Virus record (IMG/VR): IMGVR_UViG_3300009414_000001
Coordinates: 1-64,000 of that record
DNA length: 64,000 bases
Reading direction: 5' to 3' (one strand)
DNA from: a virus
Below the pieces are notes generated by a model. It searched no databases. It was not told the origin of the DNA and worked only from the letters and a program-made list of their open reading frames with translations. Below, in pieces: positions 50,373 through 59,300 of this stretch (positions are counted from its first letter, which is position 1; each line of letters starts with the position of its first letter). A program made the translations under genes and the position numbers.

Positions 50373-51206
50373 TTAGTAATTTTCAGAGCGAAGCATCATT
50401 GCTAATCGCCCAGTAACCTTATTCATACAAACCTCATAGCTGATGTTTGCATCATTAATGCAGTCGATAGCCTTTTGAAGCTCTTGGGCTTTAAAGTCTT
50501 TTACCTTTTTACGTGTAGAGCCTGAGAGTTCGTGCAGCTGCTTGGCGTTAGGGGTAAATCGACCGTCATATTTATTACTGGCAATAAAGGCGTGAATGAA
50601 TTTAGCTAATGAATTGCCGCTTAAGGCTTTTCTTTCATAGCTATCTATTCTCGCAAAGCCACCACCACCAAATAACTCATTTAAGCCGTGAGGCAGCACA
50701 ATCGACCAATCTCTTGATACTCGTCTTGTGCCTTTTCCGTCTTCGTCGGTGATGTAAATACTGTATTCAGAAATGAGGTTGAAGCTAAACTGGCGGTTAG
50801 TTGTTTCGTTATTACCGATGTAGCGAATAACATTGCCACTCACTGCGGTATTACGAAGATGGTCTAAGCAATCAATTATCTTTTTTCGGTATCTAGTCTG
50901 TAAAGGCCAACCAAGTGAGTGCAATAATTCAGAACGAGTAAATGAAATAACTTCGCCAGTGTTAACTTTTTTACTTAAATGCAGCAGCTCTAAATAGACA
51001 TCCAAATCATCTTGATTTAAGCCAAAGCCATGGTAATTAACTGTGGTTACACCTTGCTTATTGCTATCAGAGAATATCGTTGACGGCTTGATGCAGCCCT
51101 CTCTTTTTCTATTGCCACGAACTGCAAATAATCCACATTTTATAAATTCTCTTGGTATGGCTCTTTCACCATTTTTCCAGAAAACAATATTAGGTTGCGC
51201 TGACAT
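50373..51206 (-). CDS. TrfA-like replication initiator
   Basis: 277 residues from MSAQPNIVFWKNGERAIPRE; the frame extends to 51317 through the operator, so this inner ATG is preferred. RGNRKREG...YHGFGLNQDDLDVYLELLHLSKK...GEVISFTRSELLHSLGWPLQTRYRKKIIDCLDHLRN (about 20-130) matches the TrfA family of broad-host plasmid initiators. A second initiator beside the Rep_3 protein. A paired C1-type operator lies in front, so lytic-phase replication is the likely role. Confidence 0.75.
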   Translation of the reverse strand: MSAQPNIVFWKNGERAIPREFIKCGLFAVRGNRKREGCIKPSTIFSDSNKQGVTTVNYHGFGLNQDDLDVYLELLHLSKKVNTGEVISFTRSELLHSLGWPLQTRYRKKIIDCLDHLRNTAVSGNVIRYIGNNETTNRQFSFNLISEYSIYITDEDGKGTRRVSRDWSIVLPHGLNELFGGGGFARIDSYERKALSGNSLAKFIHAFIASNKYDGRFTPNAKQLHELSGSTRKKVKDFKAQELQKAIDCINDANISYEVCMNKVTGRLAMMLRSENY

Positions 51207-51252
51207 ATACCGCTCATTTTTTTTATTTTGATATCTATTTATAACACAGGAT

Positions 51253-51300
51253 ACCCTAACAAATAAAATATTTTTATTAATTTGCTTTATTTTGTTAGGA
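51253..51300. promoter_or_regulatory. Bivalent (inverted) C1-type operator
   Basis: ACCCTAACAAATAAAATA (51253-51270, plus) and TCCTAACAAAATAAAGCAA (51282-51300, minus) face outwards/inwards as an inverted pair between divergent TrfA-like and csrA operons. P1 also has bivalent C1 operators. Confidence 0.65.
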
Positions 51301-51367
51301 TGTTGTGAGATTATCAAAATCGCAAAAAGGCACGAATGCCGATTAATAGCTATAGAAGGGCTTACTC

Positions 51368-51562
51368 ATGACTACAAAGCAAATACCACTAAATACCGTA
51401 ATAACCTTTAAGAATCTTTCTGAAATTAAAGAGGAGTACGGTAGTGATGCCGTAGCTGAGTTTTATGCAGATAAGAAAAAAATGTTAGTACAGCAAGGTA
51501 TGGTTTCCAATGGTGGTTTTGCGGCGAGTCCGTTAACTACAAAAAAAGGAAATGCTCACTAA
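51368..51562 (+). CDS. Small protein upstream of csrA
   Basis: 64 residues, helical (LSEIKEEYGSDAVAEFYADKKKMLV). Coupled to csrA by one-base stop/start overlap (TAATG). Unknown. Confidence 0.5.
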   Translation: MTTKQIPLNTVITFKNLSEIKEEYGSDAVAEFYADKKKMLVQQGMVSNGGFAASPLTTKKGNAH

Positions 51563-51765
51563 TGCTCGTACTAAGCAGAAAAATAGGCAATGCCGACCAG
51601 TCAAAAATTACCGTCTTCACGCCAACAGGTGACAAAATTGTTTTTTGCGCCTTAAGCATGAAAGGAAATTCCGTACAGGTGGGCATTGAAGCCCCTAAAC
51701 CTTATACGGTAATACGAAATGAATTGCTTGACAAAAATGGAGATCCTAAAAGACCTCTCAGATAA
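51562..51765 (+). CDS. csrA: CsrA/RsmA-like RNA-binding regulator
   Basis: 67 residues, the usual size. MLVLSRKIGNADQSKITVF at the N-terminus and VQVGIEAPKPYTVIRNEL correspond to beta-1 (LxLSRK) and the VxIGIxAPxxxxVxRxEL strand and helix of CsrA. The two key Arg positions (Arg6 and the one before NEL) are kept; the middle strand is diverged. It would bind GGA in host or phage leaders and shift host carbon and virulence control, or time phage expression. Confidence 0.75.
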   Translation: MLVLSRKIGNADQSKITVFTPTGDKIVFCALSMKGNSVQVGIEAPKPYTVIRNELLDKNGDPKRPLR

Positions 51766-52276
51766 AACGGGCGTCAATGGTGGCATCAGCGTGAACAAAT
51801 CGGGTTCGCGCTATCTCACTTATTATGTGAATACCACTGATAAATCAATCAGCGACAAACCCTCTAAAGGTTTCTGTGTTGGCGTTGAAATCAAAGTAAC
51901 CGAAGAAAGAGCACAGCATGCATTAAAATCAGCATACGCTTATCGGGAAGTTTACGAAACAGCAAGAAAAAACAACACAAAATTTGACAGTAATATATTT
52001 AAAGACTGGCGAAAGCGTTTTGTTTATGCGCCAGAGCTAGACGGAAAGATAACGCCTTTCGGTGAAAAAATAACAGTAGTGAAGGCTTACCCTTTAACGC
52101 TTTTGATCACAGGGAGTACGTCTATTTCTGAGTCACTGGGTAACTGCTTGGCTGACTCATTAAGAGGCTCGAAAATAAAATGCACAGCCCCTCACAAAAA
52201 CAAGGGGGCTAAGGCGATGACATTAGGCGACAAACCCTTAACCTTTTATATCGGTGACGGTTGCGAGGTTGCGTAG
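51737..52276 (+). CDS. Hypothetical protein after csrA
   Basis: 179 residues from MEILKDLSDKTGVNGG; an earlier ATG at 51719 adds six residues. Overlaps csrA by 29 bp. Alpha/beta with a Gly/Ser-rich C-terminus (LGNCLADSLRGSKIKCTAPHKN). Unknown. Confidence 0.5.
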   Translation: MEILKDLSDKTGVNGGISVNKSGSRYLTYYVNTTDKSISDKPSKGFCVGVEIKVTEERAQHALKSAYAYREVYETARKNNTKFDSNIFKDWRKRFVYAPELDGKITPFGEKITVVKAYPLTLLITGSTSISESLGNCLADSLRGSKIKCTAPHKNKGAKAMTLGDKPLTFYIGDGCEVA

Positions 52277-52612
52277 ATGTCGAAAAAGCCCCTTAGCAAG
52301 CAAGCAAAAACACGAAACGCTGTTATCAAGTATTTGATTAGTCATGGCGAGTATAAAACGCCAAAGGAAATCGAAAAGGCCATAGGGATTAGTAGAGAAA
52401 AAATAACACGCTCTATTTCCGATATCAGGCAATGCGAAGATTATATAACGCTTAGCCTGATCAAGCCTTTTCGAGTTCGACTAAAAAGCGTAGCTAAGCA
52501 GGATGAATTGTGGCGAACCGCTCTAAATATTAGAGCGCCAGCGAAGGCAGGAAAAACTAAAAATGAATCATGTACAAAAAACACCTCTAAAGTACGTAGG
52601 CGGAAAAGCTAG
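52277..52612 (+). CDS. Winged-helix-like DNA-binding protein
   Basis: 111 residues. TRNAVIKYLISHGEYKTPKEIEKAIGISREKITRSISDIRQ (about 12-52) looks like a winged helix; basic C-terminus. Overlaps the Dam gene by 50 bp, so expression is probably coupled. Confidence 0.55.
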   Translation: MSKKPLSKQAKTRNAVIKYLISHGEYKTPKEIEKAIGISREKITRSISDIRQCEDYITLSLIKPFRVRLKSVAKQDELWRTALNIRAPAKAGKTKNESCTKNTSKVRRRKS

Positions 52613-53390
52613 GCTCTACGATAAAATAAAGCCTTATTTTCTGAGTTCTAAAAAACAAGCCATTGCAGAGCCGTTTGCTGGCGCTGCTGCAACCTTCTTT
52701 TTATTATCAAAAGAAGGTTTACTGACTGAGCCATCATTGCTTAACGACTTAAGCTCTCCTTTAATTGATTTTTACGAAGAGCTAAAAACCAACCCTCTTG
52801 AGCTTAGTAGTGCCTTAACACAATTCTCTGACTACCATAGTGAGCGCTTCTACTATCACGTTAGGGAATGGGATAGATATGATCAATGCACAAGCCAGCA
52901 GCTAGCCGCTCGTTATTATTACATCAATAGAATTGGCTACAATGGATTGTACAGAGTCAACGGCGACAACCAATGTAATACACCATGGGGGCAGCGAAAG
53001 TCTTTTAATGTAAATCAGCAAAATTTAAACTGGGCTTCTAAGACACTACAGGGTGCTGTACTAGATAGCGCGCAGTATGATAGCTTGCCGATTACTAACG
53101 ATAAATTCTACCTTATCGATCCGCCTTATTATGACACTTTTGACGGCTATACAAACACAAGGGCAGACAAAGCCTTCTATGAACGGTTAAAAGCCTTTAT
53201 TGACGCACTCAACGCCATCGGCGCGCCTTTTTTACTAACAAACTCAAACAATACCTTCATTCAAGAGTTGTTTTCAGAATACAGGCAGCAAGTCGTTAAT
53301 ATCACTTATAGTGTTTCTGGCAAAGTGTCAGGTCGAAAACCTACTACTGAATTATTCATTTCAAACATTGAGATCAACCATGACAACTAA
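52563..53390 (+). CDS. dam: Dam-type adenine methyltransferase
   Basis: 275 residues. TPLKYVGGKARLYDKIKPYF (SAM motif near 5-20), EPFAGAAATFFLL and LIDPPYYDTF (catalytic DPPY, about 186-189) define the D12-class N6-adenine methylases (GATC). P1 also carries a Dam methylase, which acts on its pac site and origin; GATC sites lie in this origin region. Confidence 0.85.
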   Translation: MNHVQKTPLKYVGGKARLYDKIKPYFLSSKKQAIAEPFAGAAATFFLLSKEGLLTEPSLLNDLSSPLIDFYEELKTNPLELSSALTQFSDYHSERFYYHVREWDRYDQCTSQQLAARYYYINRIGYNGLYRVNGDNQCNTPWGQRKSFNVNQQNLNWASKTLQGAVLDSAQYDSLPITNDKFYLIDPPYYDTFDGYTNTRADKAFYERLKAFIDALNAIGAPFLLTNSNNTFIQELFSEYRQQVVNITYSVSGKVSGRKPTTELFISNIEINHDN

Positions 53391-53613
53391 AAAAAAGAAA
53401 AGTAACAAAGAAATAAACGACAGCAAAGGTTACATTTTTAGTGTCGAGGGCGGAAAAAGAAAATGCGCAAGAGAGTCAGGTGAGGAAAGAAAAAAGAGCA
53501 GACCTAACGAGGAAACTATTAAAGCAAGGGAGCGCAGAGAGAAGCTTGATAGCATTGCGAGGAAAAAGGAACTCTTGTCGCTTGAGCAAGAGTTCGACTA
53601 TCTTGATTATTAA
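53380..53613 (+). CDS. Small basic protein after dam
   Basis: 77 residues from MTTKKKKSNKEINDSKG, overlapping the dam stop by 11 bp. Lys/Glu/Arg-rich helix. Its stop overlaps the convergent protease stop by two bases. Unknown. Confidence 0.5.
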   Translation: MTTKKKKSNKEINDSKGYIFSVEGGKRKCARESGEERKKSRPNEETIKARERREKLDSIARKKELLSLEQEFDYLDY

Positions 53614-54584
53614 GCTTTGTTATTAAAGTTAGGCTCTTCCTCGTAACTTTCAAAGCTTTTACCTTCATTAGCTGTAGCGGTGTCCTGTGAAGCCGTTACA
53701 TTGTTAGCGCTGGCTAACATCAACTTATCTTGCTCTGACATATTGCCAACACTCGCCAAAATCATTGTTAATGCTTCGTTTGGCTCACCAGTGCTTTGCA
53801 ATGCAAGCGCCTTTGTTTCCTCAGTCACAAAAACAGGTAACCTTTCAATACATGCCAGCATAAGCGCTTGGCTGTCAGCGCGGGCTTTTTCAGACGCTTG
53901 CTCGATGTCAGAAATCTTCTGATCTTCTTTGTTATCGTTAGCTAAGTGCATTAATTCAAGCTCTTCGACAACGCTGTTGTGCTCAACACGACTTACAGAG
54001 TCATCAGCATCCAAGGCTTCATACTTTTCGTTAGCTTCTGACTCACTTAAGCCGCTTTTGACTAAAGATGCGATGATATCTTCTCTTGATGGCGCAGTAC
54101 TCGCCAGCATCATATTTTCAGTGCTGATATAGTTAGGGCGCTTAACATAATCAATACCAGCAAAATCAGTCATAATGCGATGACCGTTTGCTGAGTTCGT
54201 CGCCCAAGACCAGCCACCTACATTAGAGTCAATCATTACAGACATTGCCTTGCCGCCATCGGTATCATAGATTTCTTGAGTAAAATCCACAGTCCCATCG
54301 TCAGAAACAGACAGGTGAGTCGTGCGACAATCTGGTACAACATTAACCTTAGTGCCTTCAATGAACTCAACGTCACTAGGGCGCAATTTACCCGTTTTAG
54401 CACGCACTTCATGACCAAAATAGCCATAATGCTCGCCAAGCTCAAAGCCCTGCTTTACAAGCGGTGCATCAAGTGTTTTTCTTATACTGGCAATAGCAGG
54501 CATAAAATTTTGACTGTCAATTCTGCCGCTATTGAATAAATTAAATTTATCGCTAACCGTTCTTAATACGCTAGGTTTTTTCAT
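53610..54584 (-). CDS. pro: Head maturation protease with scaffold-like tail (Pro)
   Basis: 324 residues. Residues 50-135 hold EHYGYFGHEVR (His58) and SNVGGWSWATN (Ser126), the spaced His/Ser of T4 gp21/HK97-type prohead proteases. Residues 150-324 are helical and acidic like a scaffold and contain four copies of the candidate cleavage motif: MMLAS 158-162, LMLAC 241-245, MILAS 274-278 and LMLAS 288-292. In P1, pro lies next to prt (portal), as here (one-base overlap). The protease would process capsid, portal and itself. Confidence 0.65.
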   Translation of the reverse strand: MKKPSVLRTVSDKFNLFNSGRIDSQNFMPAIASIRKTLDAPLVKQGFELGEHYGYFGHEVRAKTGKLRPSDVEFIEGTKVNVVPDCRTTHLSVSDDGTVDFTQEIYDTDGGKAMSVMIDSNVGGWSWATNSANGHRIMTDFAGIDYVKRPNYISTENMMLASTAPSREDIIASLVKSGLSESEANEKYEALDADDSVSRVEHNSVVEELELMHLANDNKEDQKISDIEQASEKARADSQALMLACIERLPVFVTEETKALALQSTGEPNEALTMILASVGNMSEQDKLMLASANNVTASQDTATANEGKSFESYEEEPNFNNKA

Positions 54585-56215
54585 TAGTTACTTTCCTCTA
54601 TTTCATTAATTACATCGAGCATTAAGCTCTTAACGTACTCTGCATCGCCTTTTCGATTACCTATACCAGCACTCGCCAGCATTTGATCATCATTTGAGAC
54701 AGTTTTTGAAATGTCTTCCAACATCACATTGACTTTATCTTCGTCAACATTGAGGTGATCAGTAAACACCCAGTTTTTAACAGAGTTTGGTAGTTGTGCA
54801 TCACCCATCATCGCCAACAAGTTAACCACTTGCAGAGCGAAATCAGCGTTAGCCGTGCGACTAGCTGCTTCTTTAAGCTCTATAGCAGTATTCATTGAGT
54901 TGAACATCAAGCGATAAGGCTTATCAGAGTTAGTGATTATTTTTCCGTGCTTGTAGTAAATATGCGTTTTAATGATGTCTTCATAGCCGCTTGATATGCC
55001 ATTACGAAGCCAATTTGCTTTCGTTAATGCTTGGATAGATGTTTGTAAAAATCCGCCCTCGCCTAACCCACCAGCCATCAAATCGCCAAAACCTAATAAT
55101 GACAAATCAAGCGATAAGCTTGATGCCAAGCGCTTTGCATTGAACATAATGTCTTCAATGTCTTTTATGTTTGGATTGCCTGTTGTCGTATCTATATCCC
55201 ACGCGCCTTTTTTGGGGATCACAGTATTTATGTATGACTGAAAATAAGCGCTACTTGCTGCTGTTGAATTACGTAACTTAGTATCATTTTTAAGCTGGCG
55301 TTGAATGAATTGAATGTATTCAGCGCCCGACAGCTGATCTAGCCCGTTAGTATCAATGCCTATTAATCGCTCCTGCCTTGCCGTATTACGGCGCGCAGCT
55401 TGCAGGGCTAATAAACCCTCGCCTAGTGCAATATAGGGATCGTGGCAAGTAGCCAGTAAGCTAGTGCCATAGTTTTGTGTTTCTATAGGCTTTCTGTCTC
55501 TAGGTAGCGTATTAAGAGAAAACTTACCATTCGAATCAGCATGCAGAGGGCGTTGAGCTGGATTAGGCTCCCAGTGTGGCGTCTTGAAGCAGGCTACTTG
55601 CCATGGTTCCACCAGTTGAATTAAATTCCCTTTCTTGGGGTTTCCTAGATGTTCAGAAGTATAACCAGCGACTTCACCACCACGAACATAGCGCTTAAAC
55701 GTGTGAGGTAACGTGTGATAGTCATGCTCAAGAGATATAAGCCCCTTAGCCCCCCAATGAGGCTTTGCATAATTACAACCGTAAACAGCCATTATATTTG
55801 CTATTTCGATGGTTTTCTCATTAAAGATATCTTGTAAATCTTCTCGCAATTCTTTTGCGAAGTCTTTATCTTTATCTGTCGTTGATTCAATTGTTAGTAT
55901 CTCGCCTGTTACTGGCTTTTGACTAAATGCGTGAGAAACATGGATACCTAATCCTGAGCTAATGGTCGAATCGCATGCCATTGCTTCATATATACCATAG
56001 CGAGATCGACGGTCTATGGGGGCTGTATTAATTGGTGTAACATCAGCCTCGCCAGCCTCGCCACTGCCAGCAGAGTTACCGACAAGATGAGAGCCGCTCG
56101 TTGCACCAGCTTCCATTTCATAGGTGGCACTAGGATCATTAGCATCGCTAGCTTTAAAGCCTTTCCATAATTCGGTGATTCTGGCTTTTACGCCTCTTTT
56201 CTCTGTCATTGCCAC
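54584..56215 (-). CDS. prt: Portal protein (Prt)
   Basis: 543 residues, a usual portal size. RRSRYGIYEAMACDSTISSGLGIHVSHAF (about 70-98) is the portal crown/clip entry. A long wing/stem follows, with LASSLSLDLSLLGFGDLM (about 355-375). QMLASA (MLAS at 512-515) near the C-terminus matches the candidate head-protease motif, so about 28 residues could be trimmed. It would form the packaging channel docking PacB. Divergent from darB across a C1-type operator. Confidence 0.75.
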   Translation of the reverse strand: MAMTEKRGVKARITELWKGFKASDANDPSATYEMEAGATSGSHLVGNSAGSGEAGEADVTPINTAPIDRRSRYGIYEAMACDSTISSGLGIHVSHAFSQKPVTGEILTIESTTDKDKDFAKELREDLQDIFNEKTIEIANIMAVYGCNYAKPHWGAKGLISLEHDYHTLPHTFKRYVRGGEVAGYTSEHLGNPKKGNLIQLVEPWQVACFKTPHWEPNPAQRPLHADSNGKFSLNTLPRDRKPIETQNYGTSLLATCHDPYIALGEGLLALQAARRNTARQERLIGIDTNGLDQLSGAEYIQFIQRQLKNDTKLRNSTAASSAYFQSYINTVIPKKGAWDIDTTTGNPNIKDIEDIMFNAKRLASSLSLDLSLLGFGDLMAGGLGEGGFLQTSIQALTKANWLRNGISSGYEDIIKTHIYYKHGKIITNSDKPYRLMFNSMNTAIELKEAASRTANADFALQVVNLLAMMGDAQLPNSVKNWVFTDHLNVDEDKVNVMLEDISKTVSNDDQMLASAGIGNRKGDAEYVKSLMLDVINEIEESN

Positions 56216-56243
56216 TCACTCATATAAATTAATTTTAGGGCGT

Positions 56244-56261
56244 TTCATTAATTTGTTAGCA
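56244..56261 (-). promoter_or_regulatory. C1-type operator, portal/protease unit
   Basis: Minus strand TGCTAACAAATTAATGAA, about 29 bp before the portal start and between the divergent portal and darB-like genes. Confidence 0.6.
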
Positions 56262-56303
56262 TATCATGGCAATAATTTATCCTAAAATTTTAAAAGGCAT
56301 AAT

Positions 56304-59300
56304 ATGAGTGACAATATCCCCAGCGATAAACTCTCTAATAATGAAGCTGTAGCAAAAGTAAAGGAATCTACTAGCGCCAGCGAAGTTTTTGAGGTGTTTG
56401 AGCAATACTACCAAATAGGCGAGCACGCTAAATCAACGAAAGGTTTTGGCGTAGAAAAGATAAAAGGCGTAGCTATCGCCACTAGTCGAAAAGCAGCTAA
56501 CCAAGCTGCCATGGATATAGTGGAAAAGTATCGCAAAGGTGAAACATTAACAAGTGACGATTTAGATGCACTCAAGGGTTATACAGGCTTGGGTGGTATT
56601 GGTGCAACCATCAGTGAATACTATACGCCTGAGTATGTCGCAGAAGGCACATGGGATGCGCTTAAAGCTAACGGCTTTGAAAACGGCAATGTTTGCGAAC
56701 CTAGCTGCGGCGCTGGCGTATTTAACGGCACTAAACCTGATGGCGTTGTTATTACTGGCTCTGAAATTGATAGTACTTCAAGCACGATAAACACTATCCT
56801 ACACCCCGAAGATGAAATAACTAACCAATCATTTGAAGAGCTGGCGATGTCAGTGCCAGACGGTCATTTTGATTCGTTTATTGGCAATGTTCCTTTTGGC
56901 GATCAGCGTGGTAAATATGCCCAGCTCGATCCGCAGTATTCAAAAGTTAAACATATGGAGCAGTATTTCGTTACTCGCGCCATCGACAAAACAAAAGCAG
57001 GCGGCTTGATTGCGCTTGTTGTTCCGACACAAATCATTGATAGAAAAACATTCAGCAAGTTTCGAGAAGAGATCAGTTTAAAAGCTGAATTCTTAGGCGC
57101 GCATCGTATGCCTAGCGGTGTTTTTTCAAATAACGGCACCGATGTAGTAACTGATGTTCTTCTTATGCAGAAACATAGTGAAGACCTTTTCTTCAAAATT
57201 GCAGACCTTGAAAAAAGCACACTGAAAAGTGCAAATGTATTATTTGATAGCTTCATATCTGGTAAATGGTTCGAAAAAGAAGGTAAACGCTTTGTGATGG
57301 GCGAAACATCAAGAAGTGACTTTCAAAATCGATTACAAGTCGCTCGCGGTGAATTAACCAATGATGCCATTAAAAATAAATTAGCGCACAAATTTGATAG
57401 TCGCATTGATTTTGAATTGATTGAAGCAACAGCCCCTACTGTGATTGTTAATTATAACAAGGGTGATACTCGCCTGATCAATGGTGGATGGTTTGAATTT
57501 GATGGCGAACAATGGGAGCCAAGCGGATTCACTATCCCAAATAGCGGCAAGATTGACAAGGCCATCTTTGGCACCGAATCATATCAAGAGTTAAGCGCTA
57601 GCTTAGAAACAGCTGAGCAAGCACTCGCATTAAAACTTAACTCAGAAAATATCAAAAACGTTGCCAAGCTCACACCTAGAGCATTATCACCCATCACTAA
57701 GCATGCACTCGATACAATGCAAAAAGCCGATAAATCAAACCATGACTTGATTTATCGCGGCACATTAATCGGGCAAATGATTAACGAATACATGGAAGCC
57801 CCAAGCGAAGATCAGCGCCTAAAAATTATTGCCATGATCAAAGATGAGCAATTTAAGACAGGCATAGCCAAAAACAACAAAGCGATTGCTGGCCTATCAC
57901 GCAGTTTAGACCGCTTTATCAATGCAACTGATAGCGATGGCAACCTATCTGATTTAATGAGCGGAAAAGCACAAGGCGTAGCAGCACAATACGACTTTAG
58001 CGACCCTGTTGATGTCGTTAATTACCTTTTCTTAGATAAAGACTTAATGCCCGTTAACTTGACTGAATTTAACGACTTATATACGGGCGATGATTTAACT
58101 ATTGAGCAGCTGGCGAAGTTTCCTGAAATAGCTTTCTCAGCAAGTGGTGATTCTCTTTACCCGTTTGACCGTTATTGCTCTGGTGATATTAAACAAAAGC
58201 TTAATGATTTATCTTCGGCAATCATGCGCGAGCAAGACCCTGCTGTTAAAGCGAAGTTTATCGCACAGCAAGAGCGCATCAACGAACGAAGAAAGAAAAC
58301 GTCGATTGATGACATCAAGTTCGAGTTAAACGCAAAATGGATGCAAAGCAACTACGTTACTGAATTCTTGGCCTCGCGTGATATTGATATGCGACTCAAT
58401 GAACAAACAGGGCGATTTGTTACTTACAGTGAAAGCAATACCTTTGCTGGTCAGTTAGAGCAGTACTTGAATAACGAAGCTTTCAGTAAGCGAAAAGAAG
58501 ATCGCGCCGACAACCTAGCTCGTATTCATACACTGCAAAGTGAATTTGATTTTTGGATAAGACAGCATGCTGATGCTGACTACATCACAAATCAATACAA
58601 CATGACTTTTAACGCCAACCTACCTTTTGAGCATGGCGAGCACGATTTAGGGCTTGATCAGGTTTCAGGCAAAGTTAAAAACATGCCATTCCAAAACAAA
58701 GAGATCCGCAGAATGTCCGAAGACGGGCGCGGTATTTTAGCGTTCGGCACTGGCTTAGGTAAATCTCATACAGCTAATGGCCTTGTCGCTTTAGACTTGG
58801 AAAAAGGACGTTGTACAAAAGTTTGTTATGCGGTGCCTAAATCACTCATCACAAATTGGTATCACGAAACTAAGCATTTCTTTGGTGATAAACGGAGAAT
58901 TTTATTTGTCGGGCTTGAACCTGTTAAAAACAAAAAAGGCGTTATTCAGCAAGATAAGTGGCTTGATAAAGATGGCGAGCACAAGATTAATGACGTTACG
59001 GGCGAACTAGAATACCGCGATCAGGTAAAAGAGCTTGGCAGCAAAGAAATATTAGCCCGTATGGCTACCATCCCTCATACAAATTACGACATCGTGGTGA
59101 TGACCAAAGAGCAATTGGCTGCTATCCCTATGCGCCCTAGCTCCATGGAAAAGTATGTAGACAACATGGTCAACAAAGAGCTTATGAGTGGCGCTGATGC
59201 TATTCGAAAACTTGGTGGTCAAGGAGCCAGCATTGGCAAAGATGGCTACAAGCAAGCTAAACAAAAAGAAGGCTTTCAATCTAAATACCATGCCAATCAA

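Noticed and set aside
56903-57256. Minus-strand ORFs inside darB
   Set aside because: Several occur (also near 59.1, 59.9 and 60.7 kb) but all lie within a well-supported 2024-residue frame and lack ribosome sites.
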